Source of the DNA: Lysobacterales bacterium
Lineage (GTDB): Bacteria; Pseudomonadota; Gammaproteobacteria; Xanthomonadales; SZUA-38
DNA: 34,413 nt
Assembly: GCA_028285525.1 (NCBI GenBank)
Contig: JANQOZ010000065.1
Location: forward strand, 1-34,413
Reading direction: 5' to 3'
In this document: piece after piece, positions 1-8,606 of the stretch
How the letters are laid out: each line of letters starts with the position of its first letter
Numbering within the stretch: the stretch's first letter is position 1
Notes under the pieces: generated by a model
The model's database searches: none
What the model was told of the DNA's origin: nothing
The model's input: the letters and a program-made list of their open reading frames with translations, nothing else
Translations under genes and position numbers: made by a program

Positions 1-866
1 GCGCCGCCGAGAGCATCGATACGGCGCTGGATCTCCTGGTCGATCACCCCAACACGCCGCCGTTTCTGGCGCGTCAGCTCATCCAGCGTTTCGTCGCCAG
101 CAGTCCGACGCCCGCCTACGTGGCTCGCGTCGCGCAGGCGTTCTCGAGCGGCCGGTTTATGCTGCCCAGCGGTGCCGAAACCGGGGACGGCCGCCGCGGC
201 GACCTGGCTGCAACGCTGGCGGCGGTGCTGTTCGACCCCGAGGCACGCAACCCCTCGGCAACGCCCGATCAGGACGGCAAGCTGCGGGAGCCGGTGCTGC
301 GCTTCACGCAGTGGGCCAGAGCCTTTCGCATCGCGAGCGTAGAACCGACCGCTATCCCGGTTCTGGATTTCACGGGCGCTACGGAAGACTTGGCTCAGGC
401 GCCGTTCCAGTCGCCTTCGGTGTTCAACTTCTACCGGCCCGCTTTTGTCGCGCCCGGCACGTTGAGCGGTGCTGAGGGTCTGACGATGCCGGAGCTGCAG
501 ATCGTCAACGCCAACTCGGTGTTTGGCTACAGCAACTTCATGGGCTACTTCATTTCCGGACAGGCTTCCCGGGACGCGTCCAGCCGCGGCACACCCGGCT
601 TCGAACCGAACTACAGCGCGGAGCAGGCGCTGGCGGGCGACCCCGATGCGCTGCTCAGCAGACTGGATCTTCTGCTCAATCACGGCGCAACCACAAGCGT
701 CACGCGGCAACGTATCCAGGCATTCGTGGAGTCACTGCCGCTGACCCAACCGTCAGATCCCGGCTACGACGGGCCACGCGAGCGCGTCATCGCCGCCGTA
801 CAGATGCTGATGACCGCTCCGGACTACCTGGTGCTCAAGGCTGAGGAGAACAGCGATGCCCCTTAA
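1..866 (+). CDS. DUF1800 family protein (3' part; start lies before the window)
   Basis: The reading frame is open from the first base of the window (frame starting at position 3), so this is the C-terminal part, about 287 residues, of a longer gene; DUF1800 proteins are usually 450-600 residues. The motif DHPNTPPFLARQLIQRFV (about 40-100) and the following SSPTPAYVARVAQAF are typical of the family, as is FQSPSVFNFYRPAF further on. The biochemical function of DUF1800 is not established. The gene is almost always found beside a DUF1501 gene, as here, where the stop overlaps the next start by 11 bases, implying translational coupling. An internal GTG at 120 is not the real start because the family motif continues upstream of it. 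Confidence 0.88.
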   Translation, partial: AAESIDTALDLLVDHPNTPPFLARQLIQRFVASSPTPAYVARVAQAFSSGRFMLPSGAETGDGRRGDLAATLAAVLFDPEARNPSATPDQDGKLREPVLRFTQWARAFRIASVEPTAIPVLDFTGATEDLAQAPFQSPSVFNFYRPAFVAPGTLSGAEGLTMPELQIVNANSVFGYSNFMGYFISGQASRDASSRGTPGFEPNYSAEQALAGDPDALLSRLDLLLNHGATTSVTRQRIQAFVESLPLTQPSDPGYDGPRERVIAAVQMLMTAPDYLVLKAEENSDAP

Positions 867-2268
867 GCGACGAGAGTTTCTCAGCGGGTCCGCGAGCCTG
901 TCGGTGGCCGGGTATGCAGGCCTGGCGGGTTTGCCATTCTCGCTGCCGGCCGCGGCGGCGGATGTCGGCGGCTATCGCGCGTTGGTCTGCCTGTTTTTGC
1001 TCGGCGGTCTGGACTGCCACGATACGGTCATACCCTTCGATCAGGCGTCCTACGATGAGTACGCCGGGATTCGATTCGAACTGTTAAGCCAGTATGGCAA
1101 CATCGGCGGCGGCTCAACCCGAGACCGGGCCCGACTGCTGCCGCTCTCGGCGAGCGGCAACTTCGGTGGGCGCGAGTTTGCGCTGCCCGAGGAGCTTGCC
1201 GGCATCAAGGGGCTTTACGACGCGGGCAACGCCGCGATCGTTGGCAACGTGGGACCGCTGATCGGGCCGGTCTCACGCGCCGAAGTTCTTGCAGAGACGG
1301 CGGTGCTGCCTAAGCGCCTGTTCTCCCACAACGACCAGCAGTCCACCTGGGCGTCAAGCGCGCCGGAGGGCGCGCAGTTCGGCTGGGGCGGGCGTTTCGC
1401 CGATGCGGTACTCGCAGCCGGCGGCAACAGCGTGCAGCCCGAATTCAGCGCCGTCACCACGCTGGCCGACCGACTTTTTGTCACGGGCGAACAGACGGTT
1501 CCTTACCAGGTTGGTGTGCGCGGGGCGGCCCGGCTCCAGGCGCTGGAGGCGCTCCAGGGCGCGCGAGGCACAACCGAGGGCGAAGCGAGATACCAGCTGC
1601 TGCGCGACCATTTTCTGGCCGCAGACTTTTCCAGCAGCAACCTGCTGAGCACCGACTACAGGAACGCGATGGCCAGCGCGGTCACAACCAACGAACTCTA
1701 TGACTCGGCGCTTGCCGCTGCACCGCAGCTCTCGACACCATTTCCCCAGGGCAACCTCGGCGGCCAGCTCGGCGCGGTCGCCCGGAGTATTGCCGCCCGC
1801 CAGGAGCTGGGCGTCACGCGACAGGTGTTCTTTGTCGCGCTGGGCGGCTTCGACACCCACTCGAGTCAGGTGCTTCAGCTGCCGACGCTGCAGCGGGAAA
1901 TCGATGCGGCGGTCGTTGCGTTTTACGCCGCCATGGAAGAACTACAGGTCGCCGACGAGGTGACGCTATTCACTGCCTCGGACTTCGGCCGAACGCTGGC
2001 CGTCAACGGCGACGGCACCGATCACGGCTGGGCGGGTCATCACTTTGTCATCGGGCAGTCGGTCAACGGTGGCGACATCTATGGAACCATCCCCGAAGCC
2101 ACCCTCGGGCACAGCCAGGACGCTGGAGGCGGGCGGCTGATTCCAACGCACTCGGTCGAGCAATACGCCGCGCCGCTGGGCCAGTGGTTTGGCCTGAATG
2201 CCGCGGAACTAAACACCGCGCTCCCGAACCTCGCGGGCCAGGGCGGATCGGACCTCACCTACATCTAG
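856..2268 (+). CDS. DUF1501 family protein, Tat-exported
   Basis: A 470-residue protein of the DUF1501 family, which is related to the alkaline phosphatase/sulfatase superfamily; no substrate is established for most members. The N-terminus KRREFLSG followed by a hydrophobic Ala/Leu-rich stretch ending near residue 35 (PAAAA) is a twin-arginine signal, so the protein is probably folded with a cofactor or metal before export. Family landmarks are FLLGGLDCHDTVIP near residue 50, FVALGGFDTHSSQ in the second half, and TASDFGRTLAVNGDGTDHGW near the end. The ATG at 856 has AGGAGA seven bases upstream, inside the end of the DUF1800 gene. The DUF1800-DUF1501 pair is a widely conserved unit, so the two products likely act together in the envelope. 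Confidence 0.9.
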   Translation: MPLKRREFLSGSASLSVAGYAGLAGLPFSLPAAAADVGGYRALVCLFLLGGLDCHDTVIPFDQASYDEYAGIRFELLSQYGNIGGGSTRDRARLLPLSASGNFGGREFALPEELAGIKGLYDAGNAAIVGNVGPLIGPVSRAEVLAETAVLPKRLFSHNDQQSTWASSAPEGAQFGWGGRFADAVLAAGGNSVQPEFSAVTTLADRLFVTGEQTVPYQVGVRGAARLQALEALQGARGTTEGEARYQLLRDHFLAADFSSSNLLSTDYRNAMASAVTTNELYDSALAAAPQLSTPFPQGNLGGQLGAVARSIAARQELGVTRQVFFVALGGFDTHSSQVLQLPTLQREIDAAVVAFYAAMEELQVADEVTLFTASDFGRTLAVNGDGTDHGWAGHHFVIGQSVNGGDIYGTIPEATLGHSQDAGGGRLIPTHSVEQYAAPLGQWFGLNAAELNTALPNLAGQGGSDLTYI

Positions 2269-2376
2269 TATGCTGCTCCAACCTTAATCGAGACACTGCG
2301 CGCCGACGAGGGGCAATGAGCGAAACGCCGCGCCTGGCGCAACGGATACCTATTGGATGAACGACCCGAGCCGGTA

Positions 2377-3822
2377 ATGAGGAACCGACCCAGCATCAGC
2401 CGAGTGCTTGGCGGGCTGAGCCTGGTTGTTGTCACGCTCTCTCTGGCGCTGGGTGTTTATCACAGCATCAAACCCATGCCGCCGGGCACCGACTTCCTGG
2501 GACCGCCCCGTCCCGCCGCCAGCGTCAGCTTTCTGGCCGATACAAGCTGGATCGATAGCTCGGGCAATCGTCAGGTTAAACAGACCATCTTTGACGAGGT
2601 GATCGAGATCATCGGTCAGGCAAAACGCTTTGTGTTGCTGGACATGTTCCTGTTCAACGACTTTCAGGGCGCCACGCCGGAGCTCACCCGCCCGCTTGCC
2701 GAGGAGATCACCAGCGCGCTGCTGCGTCAGCGGGAGCGCGAGCCTGGGCTGAGGGTTGTCGTGATCACCGACCCGGTTAACGAGCTGTATGGCGGCATGG
2801 ACTCACCCTACCTCGAACGGCTGCGTTCGGCCGGCGTGCAGGTGGTGACCACCGACCTCAACCGATTGCGCGACAGCAACCCGCTTTACTCCGGGTTCTG
2901 GCGGCTGCTCGTCAAGCCTTTCGGCAACGCACGCGCAGAAACGGTCGCCAATCCGATCGGGCCAGGCCGCGTATCGCTCCGCAGCTATCTCAAGCTACTG
3001 AACTTCAAGGCCAACCACCGCAAGATCATTGCCGCCGATTCAGGCGCTACGGCCGTTGCCCTCGTTTCCTCAGCCAACCCTCACGACGGCAGCAGCGCAC
3101 ACCGCAACGCGGCAATCCGCTTTACCGGCCAGGCGGTGGCTGACCTTGTAGCCACCGAAAACGCCGTGCTGCGCCTGTCGGGCGCCCCCGAAATCGCGCT
3201 TGATCTGTCGGCATTGGAATCGACAGCGCCCCCTGATGCCGCGACCGTTCAGGTGATCACGGAAAACAAAATCCAGCGAGCGATACTGGAGCTGCTGGAT
3301 CAGGCTATTGCCGGGGACGAAGTCCAGCTGATGATGTTTTACCTCGCCGAGCGAGAGGTGGTTACCGCCTTGCTCGATGCGCATCGTCGCGGCGTCGGCG
3401 TGCGCGTCCTGCTCGATCCGAACCGGGATGCCTTCGGCCGGGAAAAGAACGGCATTCCAAACCGGCAAACGGCCCACGAGCTGAGAAAAGCTGGCATCCC
3501 GGTACGCTGGTGCAGTTCGGCCGGCGAGCAGTGTCACGCGAAACTGCTGCTGCTGGACCAAGAGCAGGCAAGCGCGCTGCTCTCCGGGTCAGCCAACTTC
3601 ACCCGCCGCAATCTGGGCAACTTCAACCTGGAAACGGATGTTGTAGTTCGGGGTGGACGGCATCTGCCGGTGTTTGCGGCGGTACGAGCGCAGTTTGAGC
3701 TCGAGTGGAGCAACCCCGACGCTCGTAGCTTCAGCCTCCCCTACGAGCGTTATGAGGACCCGTCACTGTGGCGTCGTGCGCTGTACCGCGTCATGGAGTG
3801 GAGCGGGCTCTGTACCTTTTGA
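2377..3822 (+). CDS. Phospholipase D-like / cardiolipin synthase-type protein
   Basis: Two complete HKD motifs define this as a phospholipase D superfamily enzyme: NHRKIIAAD (H214, K216) and CHAKLLLLDQ (H387, K389), each followed by Ser/Gly-Ser-Asn (SSANPHDGSS and SGSANFTRRN). The N-terminus has a single hydrophobic anchor (about residues 10-27, VLGGLSLVVVTLSLALGVY), so the catalytic domains probably face the periplasm. Family members transfer or hydrolyse phosphodiester groups, for example in cardiolipin synthesis; the exact reaction cannot be read from the sequence. I chose the ATG at 2377; a TTG at 2353 in the same frame is an alternative, and neither has a strong ribosome binding site. 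The gene stands alone between the DUF1501 gene and a convergent HAD gene. Confidence 0.85.
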   Translation: MRNRPSISRVLGGLSLVVVTLSLALGVYHSIKPMPPGTDFLGPPRPAASVSFLADTSWIDSSGNRQVKQTIFDEVIEIIGQAKRFVLLDMFLFNDFQGATPELTRPLAEEITSALLRQREREPGLRVVVITDPVNELYGGMDSPYLERLRSAGVQVVTTDLNRLRDSNPLYSGFWRLLVKPFGNARAETVANPIGPGRVSLRSYLKLLNFKANHRKIIAADSGATAVALVSSANPHDGSSAHRNAAIRFTGQAVADLVATENAVLRLSGAPEIALDLSALESTAPPDAATVQVITENKIQRAILELLDQAIAGDEVQLMMFYLAEREVVTALLDAHRRGVGVRVLLDPNRDAFGREKNGIPNRQTAHELRKAGIPVRWCSSAGEQCHAKLLLLDQEQASALLSGSANFTRRNLGNFNLETDVVVRGGRHLPVFAAVRAQFELEWSNPDARSFSLPYERYEDPSLWRRALYRVMEWSGLCTF

Positions 3823-3835
3823 GAGAGAAAGCTAG

Positions 3836-4660
3836 CTAGGCCAGATCGAAGCGCGAACGCAGAAAGCGCGCGATGCCGTCCTCGTCGTGGTGGCCGATCA
3901 CCTCTGTCGCCAGCGCCTTCAGCTCTGACTTGGCGTTGGCCGGCGCGTAGCTCTCGTCCGCCACCGAAAACATGCTGACGTCGTTGTCGCTGTCGCCGAA
4001 GCAGATCACCTTCTTGACGCCGAGCATCTCCCGCAGCACCCCAACCGCGCCACCCTTGCTGGCGCTGCTGTGGTGAATATCGATCCAGTAGAGGTCCTCA
4101 CCCTCGAAAGCCGGCCCCGAGTAGGCCACCAGGTGGTCCTCATCGGCAACCATCGCCGCCACGTTCTCGATCGCCCGGCGCGGCCCGATGGCTGAAACGT
4201 TGATGATGTCGACCTCAGCGGGCAGCAGCTCGACCGGGCTGACCGTCAGGCCGCGGCCTTCGAGATACAGACTCTTCAGGTTCTGCTCTGCTTTGCTTCG
4301 CAGCGGTGCGTGGTACACCCCGTGCACATCCTTATTTTCCAGCGTGAAAATAAACGGCGTCACGCCCTGATCGATGCACGCCTGGTTCACGTGGCTGAGC
4401 TCGGCGGCCGTCAGCACGTTGTGGTGACTGAAGTGGGCCCGATCCGGATGCCAGATCACGACGCCGTTCTTATACACGTGCGGCAGCCCAAAACCCTGGC
4501 CCGCCAGCACGCTGCGCGAGGCGTGCAGCGTACGGCCGGTCGCTACCGTATAGGCAATGCCGCTGCTCGCCAGCAGCTGCAGCGTTTCGCGCGTGAAGTC
4601 GGAGATCACCGAGTCGCGGTTGAGAAGCGTGCCGTCGAGATCAAATACCACCAGTTCCAT
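3836..4660 (-). CDS. Cof-type HAD-IIB family phosphatase
   Basis: A 274-residue haloacid dehalogenase superfamily hydrolase. Motif I is VVFDLDGTLLNRD right at the N-terminus, motif II VATGRT, motif III the Lys in SSASKGGAVGVL, and motif IV CFGDSDNDVSMF. The large insert between motifs II and III is the C2 (IIB) cap of Cof/YbiV-type phosphatases, which typically dephosphorylate sugar phosphates or cofactors such as pyridoxal phosphate or FMN. The substrate here is unknown. An ATG at 4684 would add eight residues, but the family normally begins directly before the DxDGT motif, and AAGGA lies 12 bases before the 4660 start. The gene is divergent from the SRPBCC gene and convergent with the PLD-like gene, separated from it by 13 bases. 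Confidence 0.87.
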   Translation of the reverse strand: MELVVFDLDGTLLNRDSVISDFTRETLQLLASSGIAYTVATGRTLHASRSVLAGQGFGLPHVYKNGVVIWHPDRAHFSHHNVLTAAELSHVNQACIDQGVTPFIFTLENKDVHGVYHAPLRSKAEQNLKSLYLEGRGLTVSPVELLPAEVDIINVSAIGPRRAIENVAAMVADEDHLVAYSGPAFEGEDLYWIDIHHSSASKGGAVGVLREMLGVKKVICFGDSDNDVSMFSVADESYAPANAKSELKALATEVIGHHDEDGIARFLRSRFDLA

Positions 4661-4818
4661 AGCCGCAGTATATCCTTGGGTCATGACGATTCTGTGTGCG
4701 GCTGTGACCTCGCTGCCAACCTGGGGAACGTCCGCTTCGCTCGCCGCAGCGCGACTCGGAGCGGCGTCCTTGGCCGTGCGCCTTCAGGGCCGGCAACCCA
4801 ACAGCGCGGGAGCGACTC

Positions 4819-5256
4819 GTGATTGAGCCAGTGACCAAAACCATCGACATCTACGTTTCGCCAGACCGGGTCTTCGCCGCACTGACCAGCAGCGCTGAAA
4901 TCCCGCGCTATTTTCCCCTGACGCGGGTGGACGCGGACTGGATCGCCGGAGGCACAATCGATCTACACGGTGAGGCCGACGGCCGTCCGTTCACCGACTT
5001 CGGAGTCATAGAAACCCTGGATCCACCGACCGTTTTTCAGTATCGGTACTGGAGCGACAACCACGGCACGGTCCGAAGCGCCGACAACGAGGTGACGATC
5101 CGCTACGAGCTCTCCGCTCGACAGGCATCAACCCGGCTGACATTGACGCAATCGAACCTGCCCTCACCGGAGCTGCGGCAGCTCATGGACGACCAGGTCT
5201 GGGACTTTCTCCTGGGAAGTCTGAAACAGTACCTTGAGGACGCGGCTCAGGCGTAA
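4819..5256 (+). CDS. SRPBCC (AHSA1-like) family protein
   Basis: A 145-residue START/Bet v 1-fold protein. The N-terminal pattern TKTIDIYVSPDRVFAALTS, a central FGVIETLDPPTVFQYRYW and the C-terminal helix WDFLLGSLKQYLED are typical of AHSA1-like SRPBCC domains, which bind hydrophobic ligands or act in stress responses. The ligand is unknown. The start is GTG at 4819 with GGGAG seven bases upstream. Its end lies 19 bases from the stop of the convergent serine hydrolase gene. No signal peptide is visible, so it should be cytoplasmic. Confidence 0.8.
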   Translation: MIEPVTKTIDIYVSPDRVFAALTSSAEIPRYFPLTRVDADWIAGGTIDLHGEADGRPFTDFGVIETLDPPTVFQYRYWSDNHGTVRSADNEVTIRYELSARQASTRLTLTQSNLPSPELRQLMDDQVWDFLLGSLKQYLEDAAQA

Positions 5257-5283
5257 GGCCTAGTGACCAGGCCGATTAATCGG
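5257..5283. terminator. Possible bidirectional terminator between convergent genes
   Basis: GGCCT and AGGCC arms (5257-5261 and 5269-5273) form a five-base stem, and the overlapping CCGATTAATCGG (5272-5283) is a perfect 12-base palindrome. They lie between the SRPBCC stop and the convergent serine hydrolase stop, and include the latter. There is no U-tract on either strand, so termination is an inference from position and symmetry only. Confidence 0.25.
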
Positions 5284-6604
5284 TGATGGCGCCGTAGACC
5301 ATCGCGCGAAGGTAGGCCTGATCGTCCAGCCCGAGCGCGGGGAGCAGCTGCGTGATGTACACCACCAGCATTTCCTCGGCCGGGTCCACCCAGTAGGTTG
5401 AATGATACGCGCCACCCCAGCCGTACTCGCCGACCGACCCGGGCACTCCTCGGGCGCCAACGTCCTCGACCACCCAGAAGCCCAGGCCAAAGCCGCGCCC
5501 TTCACCGGCGAACAGTGACCCCGTACCGTCGTGGTGGCTGGTTGTCATCAGCTCAACGGACTTCCGGCTTAAGATCCGGACGCCGTCGAGCTCACCGCCG
5601 TTCAGCAGCATCTGCAGAAACCGACCGTAGTCGCCGGCGGTGGACAGCAGACCAGCACCGCCGGAGAAGCTTTTGCGAGGTCCGTTGACGTAGGCGCCCT
5701 GCACCGCGTCGGAGGCCCGCTCCAGGCCTCCACCCTCCTGCGCGGAATACACCACGGTCAGCCGGTCGGCCTTTTCTCTGGGCAGATAGAAATAGGTGTC
5801 GTTCATCCCGAGCGGCTCGAGGATCTGCGACCTCAGAAACTCGTCCAGGCTCATACCGCTCACCTCTTCCACGACAACGCCGAGAATATCGGTGGAGTAG
5901 CCGTAGACCATCCGCTCGCCGGGCTGCGCGTCGAACGGCAGAGACGCCATTCTTGAGACGGTGTCGCGGATCGGCTCCTCCCGGTCGGCGAAGTACCAGC
6001 CCACGATCCCGGCCTTCTGCCAGCGGTCTGCTGCCGGCCCTGCGCCATAGCCGATGCCGGAACTATGGGTGAGGAGGTCACGAAGCGTGACCGGCCGTTT
6101 TGCGGGGACCACGTCATAGCCACCGCCCGCTTTTGCCACCGCCACGGTTGTTGCGCGAAATTCCGGCAGGTATTTGTACAGCGGATCGGCAATGACCAGT
6201 GCACCTTGTTCCTGGAGCATCATGACAGCCACCGAAACCAGCGCCTTGGTTTGGGAGGCAATCCGAAAAATATCGTCTTTTTTCAGGGCCTCGCCAACCT
6301 CGCGGTCCCTAAAGCCGAACGACTCGAGGTAGGCCACCTTGCCGCGCCGGGCGACCAGCGCTACGGCACCGCCGAGCTCTTCCCGATCGACATAGCCCTG
6401 AATGGTCTCACTCAACGCCTCGAGTCCGGCGGCTGACAGGCCTGCGTCGGCTTCCGGGGCGCGCGCAACGGATTCCGCCAGCACGGCACTCGCTCCGAGA
6501 AACGTGACGGTCAACGTCGCGAGTGCAGCCGACCGCCACAGGCGGGACAGCATTCCTGAGTGCGATGAAGTTCCAGCTGCGCGGCGAGTCAAGGTGGGCG
6601 TCAT
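5276..6604 (-). CDS. Exported serine hydrolase, class C beta-lactamase/esterase family
   Basis: A 442-residue penicillin-binding-protein-type serine hydrolase. The catalytic SxxK is SQTK (S117, K120) in FRIASQTKALVSV, the Tyr motif is YGYSTD (Y236), and the C-terminal region GWGGAYHSTYWVDP matches the third box of these esterases/beta-lactamases. The ATG at 6604 is preceded by AAAAGG nine bases upstream and gives a long N-terminus with a hydrophobic signal (LATLTVTFLGASAVLA) ending near residue 44; an ATG at 6553 would give a shorter signal peptide but has its AGGA directly abutting. Family members hydrolyse esters, beta-lactams or D-amino-acid peptides; nothing here identifies the substrate. 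It lies 60 bases downstream of the symporter on the same strand, so the hydrolase may release the compound the symporter imports. Confidence 0.88.
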   Translation of the reverse strand: MTPTLTRRAAGTSSHSGMLSRLWRSAALATLTVTFLGASAVLAESVARAPEADAGLSAAGLEALSETIQGYVDREELGGAVALVARRGKVAYLESFGFRDREVGEALKKDDIFRIASQTKALVSVAVMMLQEQGALVIADPLYKYLPEFRATTVAVAKAGGGYDVVPAKRPVTLRDLLTHSSGIGYGAGPAADRWQKAGIVGWYFADREEPIRDTVSRMASLPFDAQPGERMVYGYSTDILGVVVEEVSGMSLDEFLRSQILEPLGMNDTYFYLPREKADRLTVVYSAQEGGGLERASDAVQGAYVNGPRKSFSGGAGLLSTAGDYGRFLQMLLNGGELDGVRILSRKSVELMTTSHHDGTGSLFAGEGRGFGLGFWVVEDVGARGVPGSVGEYGWGGAYHSTYWVDPAEEMLVVYITQLLPALGLDDQAYLRAMVYGAITD

Positions 6605-6664
6605 GAGTTTGGCCTTTTGCCGATAAGACCCGGTAAACCACCGGGCGGGTCGTCGCATCCTACC

Positions 6665-8128
6665 TCACCGTGCGCTGGACGACGCTGCCTCCAGACGGCG
6701 CCCCGCAAGCCAGATGATCGCAACATTGGCGATCATCCCCCAGGCTCCCGACTCAACCCCCAGCGGGGAATCACTCGCCAGCCATCCAAAGCCGGAGGAC
6801 ACCCGGAGCATCAGCACCACCGCCAGCCCGGTTGCCAGGCCGCCGAGCACCGCGCCTGCGCGCGGCGGACGCTGTTGGACCGCGCAGATAACGGCGGGTG
6901 CCGCCTGGCAAAGCACTTCAAGCTTGACCACCGTGAGCTGCCAGATGGTCTGCGGCAGGTGGATAGCCAGCGTGGCCATGGCGGCCATCACCAGCCACGA
7001 AAAAACTTTGCCCGTCAGCGTCAGCTGCGCCTCCGACGCGCCGGGTCGCCAGCGCCGGTAAAAGTCCTGTGTAAACAGCGAGGAAAGCGCCAGGAGCGCC
7101 GAGTCCACCGTCGACATGATGGCGGCCAGCGCCGCCGCCAGAAACAGGACAAACAGCCAGCGCAGCGTCGGCACCGCCTCGATCAGCTCCGCCAGCAGGG
7201 CCAGCGTGATGCCTTCACTGCCAGCGCGATCAAGGCCGGGAAGCACAGCGGCCCCCGTCAGTCCGATTGCGAGCACAAGGGTGATGGTGAGCAGCGGCAT
7301 CAGCAGCATCAGCTGGAGCGAATGACGCAAAACCGCCGGGCTCTTGGCCGAAAAAATCCGCTGCAGCGCCTGTGGGTAGACCGCGGCGCCAAAAGCCACC
7401 ACCAAGATGATGCTCGCATAGCCGGCGAGCCCCGCAGCGTCGGGCGGCTGCCAGAACTCCGGCCGCTCTTGCTTGAGCAGCTCCAGCAGCCGGGGCACGC
7501 CGTCGTAGTGCATGTTGATGGCCACAAAGAAGGTGATGCAGCCGAGCAGGAGCAGCAGCCCTTGAATCGCGTCGGTCCACGCGACCGACCGCATGCCTCC
7601 GAGAGATTCGTAGATCACCATGATCAGCGCCGCCAGCCAGATAGCGCCAGCGAGGCTGACGTTACCGTCGGTGACCGCGTAAAGCACCTGACCCACCACC
7701 TTGAGGTTCGCCAGGATGTAGCTCGCCAGAACCAACACAAAAACGACGTTCAGCGTTGTCAGGAGCATGTCATGGCCGTAGCGATCGCGAATCAGGTCAC
7801 CGGGCGTGAGATAGCGTCGCTGCGTCGACAGGCGCTGCAGGCGCGGGGCGAAGAGCCAGTAAACGCCGACGATGCCGAGCATAAAGGTGATGGCGCTGAA
7901 AAAGGAAAAGCCCTGGCGATACGCGTTGGCCGGATAGCCGACCAGCGCGTTGCCGCTGTATTGGGTTGCGTACAGACTAAAAAACAGCGTGGTCAGCCCC
8001 ATGCCGCGCCCGGCGAGGTAGAAGTCTTCCAGGCTGTTATCGCGGCGCGCCCTGCGGCCCAGCCAGCCGATCAGCAGCAGCGACGCCAGGTAACCCAGCA
8101 GAAAAACCTGGCCGGCGGCTCCGAGCAT
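6665..8128 (-). CDS. Sodium:solute symporter (SSS family)
   Basis: A 487-residue multi-spanning inner-membrane transporter. SSS hallmarks include the N-terminal GRRARRDNSLEDFYLAGRGM, the region FSLYATQYSGNALVGYP, YESLGGMRSVAWTDAIQG in the middle, VYPQALQRIFSAK, and AIMSTVDSALLALSSLF near residue 340, where Na+ is bound in relatives. It couples sodium entry to uptake of an organic solute, possibly a carboxylate, amino acid or nucleobase; the substrate cannot be deduced. Its ATG shares one base with the stop of the upstream small membrane protein (TGATG), so the two are translationally coupled. The serine hydrolase follows 60 bases downstream. Confidence 0.93.
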   Translation of the reverse strand: MLGAAGQVFLLGYLASLLLIGWLGRRARRDNSLEDFYLAGRGMGLTTLFFSLYATQYSGNALVGYPANAYRQGFSFFSAITFMLGIVGVYWLFAPRLQRLSTQRRYLTPGDLIRDRYGHDMLLTTLNVVFVLVLASYILANLKVVGQVLYAVTDGNVSLAGAIWLAALIMVIYESLGGMRSVAWTDAIQGLLLLLGCITFFVAINMHYDGVPRLLELLKQERPEFWQPPDAAGLAGYASIILVVAFGAAVYPQALQRIFSAKSPAVLRHSLQLMLLMPLLTITLVLAIGLTGAAVLPGLDRAGSEGITLALLAELIEAVPTLRWLFVLFLAAALAAIMSTVDSALLALSSLFTQDFYRRWRPGASEAQLTLTGKVFSWLVMAAMATLAIHLPQTIWQLTVVKLEVLCQAAPAVICAVQQRPPRAGAVLGGLATGLAVVLMLRVSSGFGWLASDSPLGVESGAWGMIANVAIIWLAGRRLEAASSSAR

Positions 8129-8367
8129 CAGGGTGGATCGGACTGGTCGGTGACCGGTCGGGGCTCATCGCCGCTGCCGTCGTTCCAGTGTCGCTGCAGC
8201 AACCACCCAACGACAACGGCATAAACCAGCGAAGCCAGCAGCGAGAATGCGGCCCACGCAGGCATACCGGCAACATCGCCAGCCAGCCCTGGCCACCAGG
8301 GCACGGTCAGCAGCAACAGTGCAACAGCCCCCACAACTCGATAACCAAAACCGAGTCCGCGATTCAT
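8128..8367 (-). CDS. Small two-helix membrane protein, probable symporter partner
   Basis: A 79-residue protein with two hydrophobic segments (about residues 9-27, VVGAVALLLLTVPWWPGLAG, and about 35-56, AFSLLASLVYAVVVGWLL) and a charged C-terminal tail. This is the layout of small accessory proteins encoded directly before SSS transporters (DUF3311, DUF997/YhdT or DUF4212-like). I cannot say which family it belongs to. Its stop overlaps the symporter start by one base. I chose the ATG at 8367; a longer frame back to 8424 would add a charged leader that does not look like part of the domain. Confidence 0.72.
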   Translation of the reverse strand: MNRGLGFGYRVVGAVALLLLTVPWWPGLAGDVAGMPAWAAFSLLASLVYAVVVGWLLQRHWNDGSGDEPRPVTDQSDPP

Positions 8368-8371
8368 CAGG

Positions 8372-8521
8372 TCACCGGGCCCGGGCCGGTGCGTGTCGGC
8401 CTCTGCCTTCGACGTCCTCGACAAGCTGAACGAAAGTCAGATACTCCAGAATGTGGTCGTGAAACGGCAGCCAAGGCTCCCTGAATCGCCTGACGCGGCC
8501 CAGCTCGGTCATGGCGGCCAT
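8372..8521 (-). CDS. Possible tiny ORF at the head of the symporter operon
   Basis: A 49-codon frame beginning MAAMTELGRVRRF and containing the hydrophobic/acidic stretch FHDHILEYLTFVQLVED. Its stop lies four bases before the ATG of the small membrane protein, the tight spacing expected of an operon partner. There is no recognisable ribosome binding site before the ATG at 8521 or the internal one at 8512, and I recognise no family. It may be a real small protein, a leader peptide or chance. Confidence 0.3.
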   Translation of the reverse strand: MAAMTELGRVRRFREPWLPFHDHILEYLTFVQLVEDVEGRGRHAPARAR

Positions 8522-8606
8522 GATAGGGCAAAAATATTCCAGAGTGTTGGAGTGAGGCCGCGATCGTCGTAACCTTGCACGAGTTAGCGAAACTAGGAAA
8601 TTGTCC

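Noticed and set aside
2316..2360. 14-codon ORF before the PLD-like gene with GAGGGG upstream
   Set aside because: The purine-rich stretch is only two bases from the ATG and the peptide has no informative composition, so it cannot be told from chance.
6617..8224. 535-codon open frame on the + strand opposite the symporter
   Set aside because: Arg/Gln/His-rich composition without any family motif; it mirrors the clear symporter and hydrolase genes on the minus strand, a common effect of GC-rich coding.
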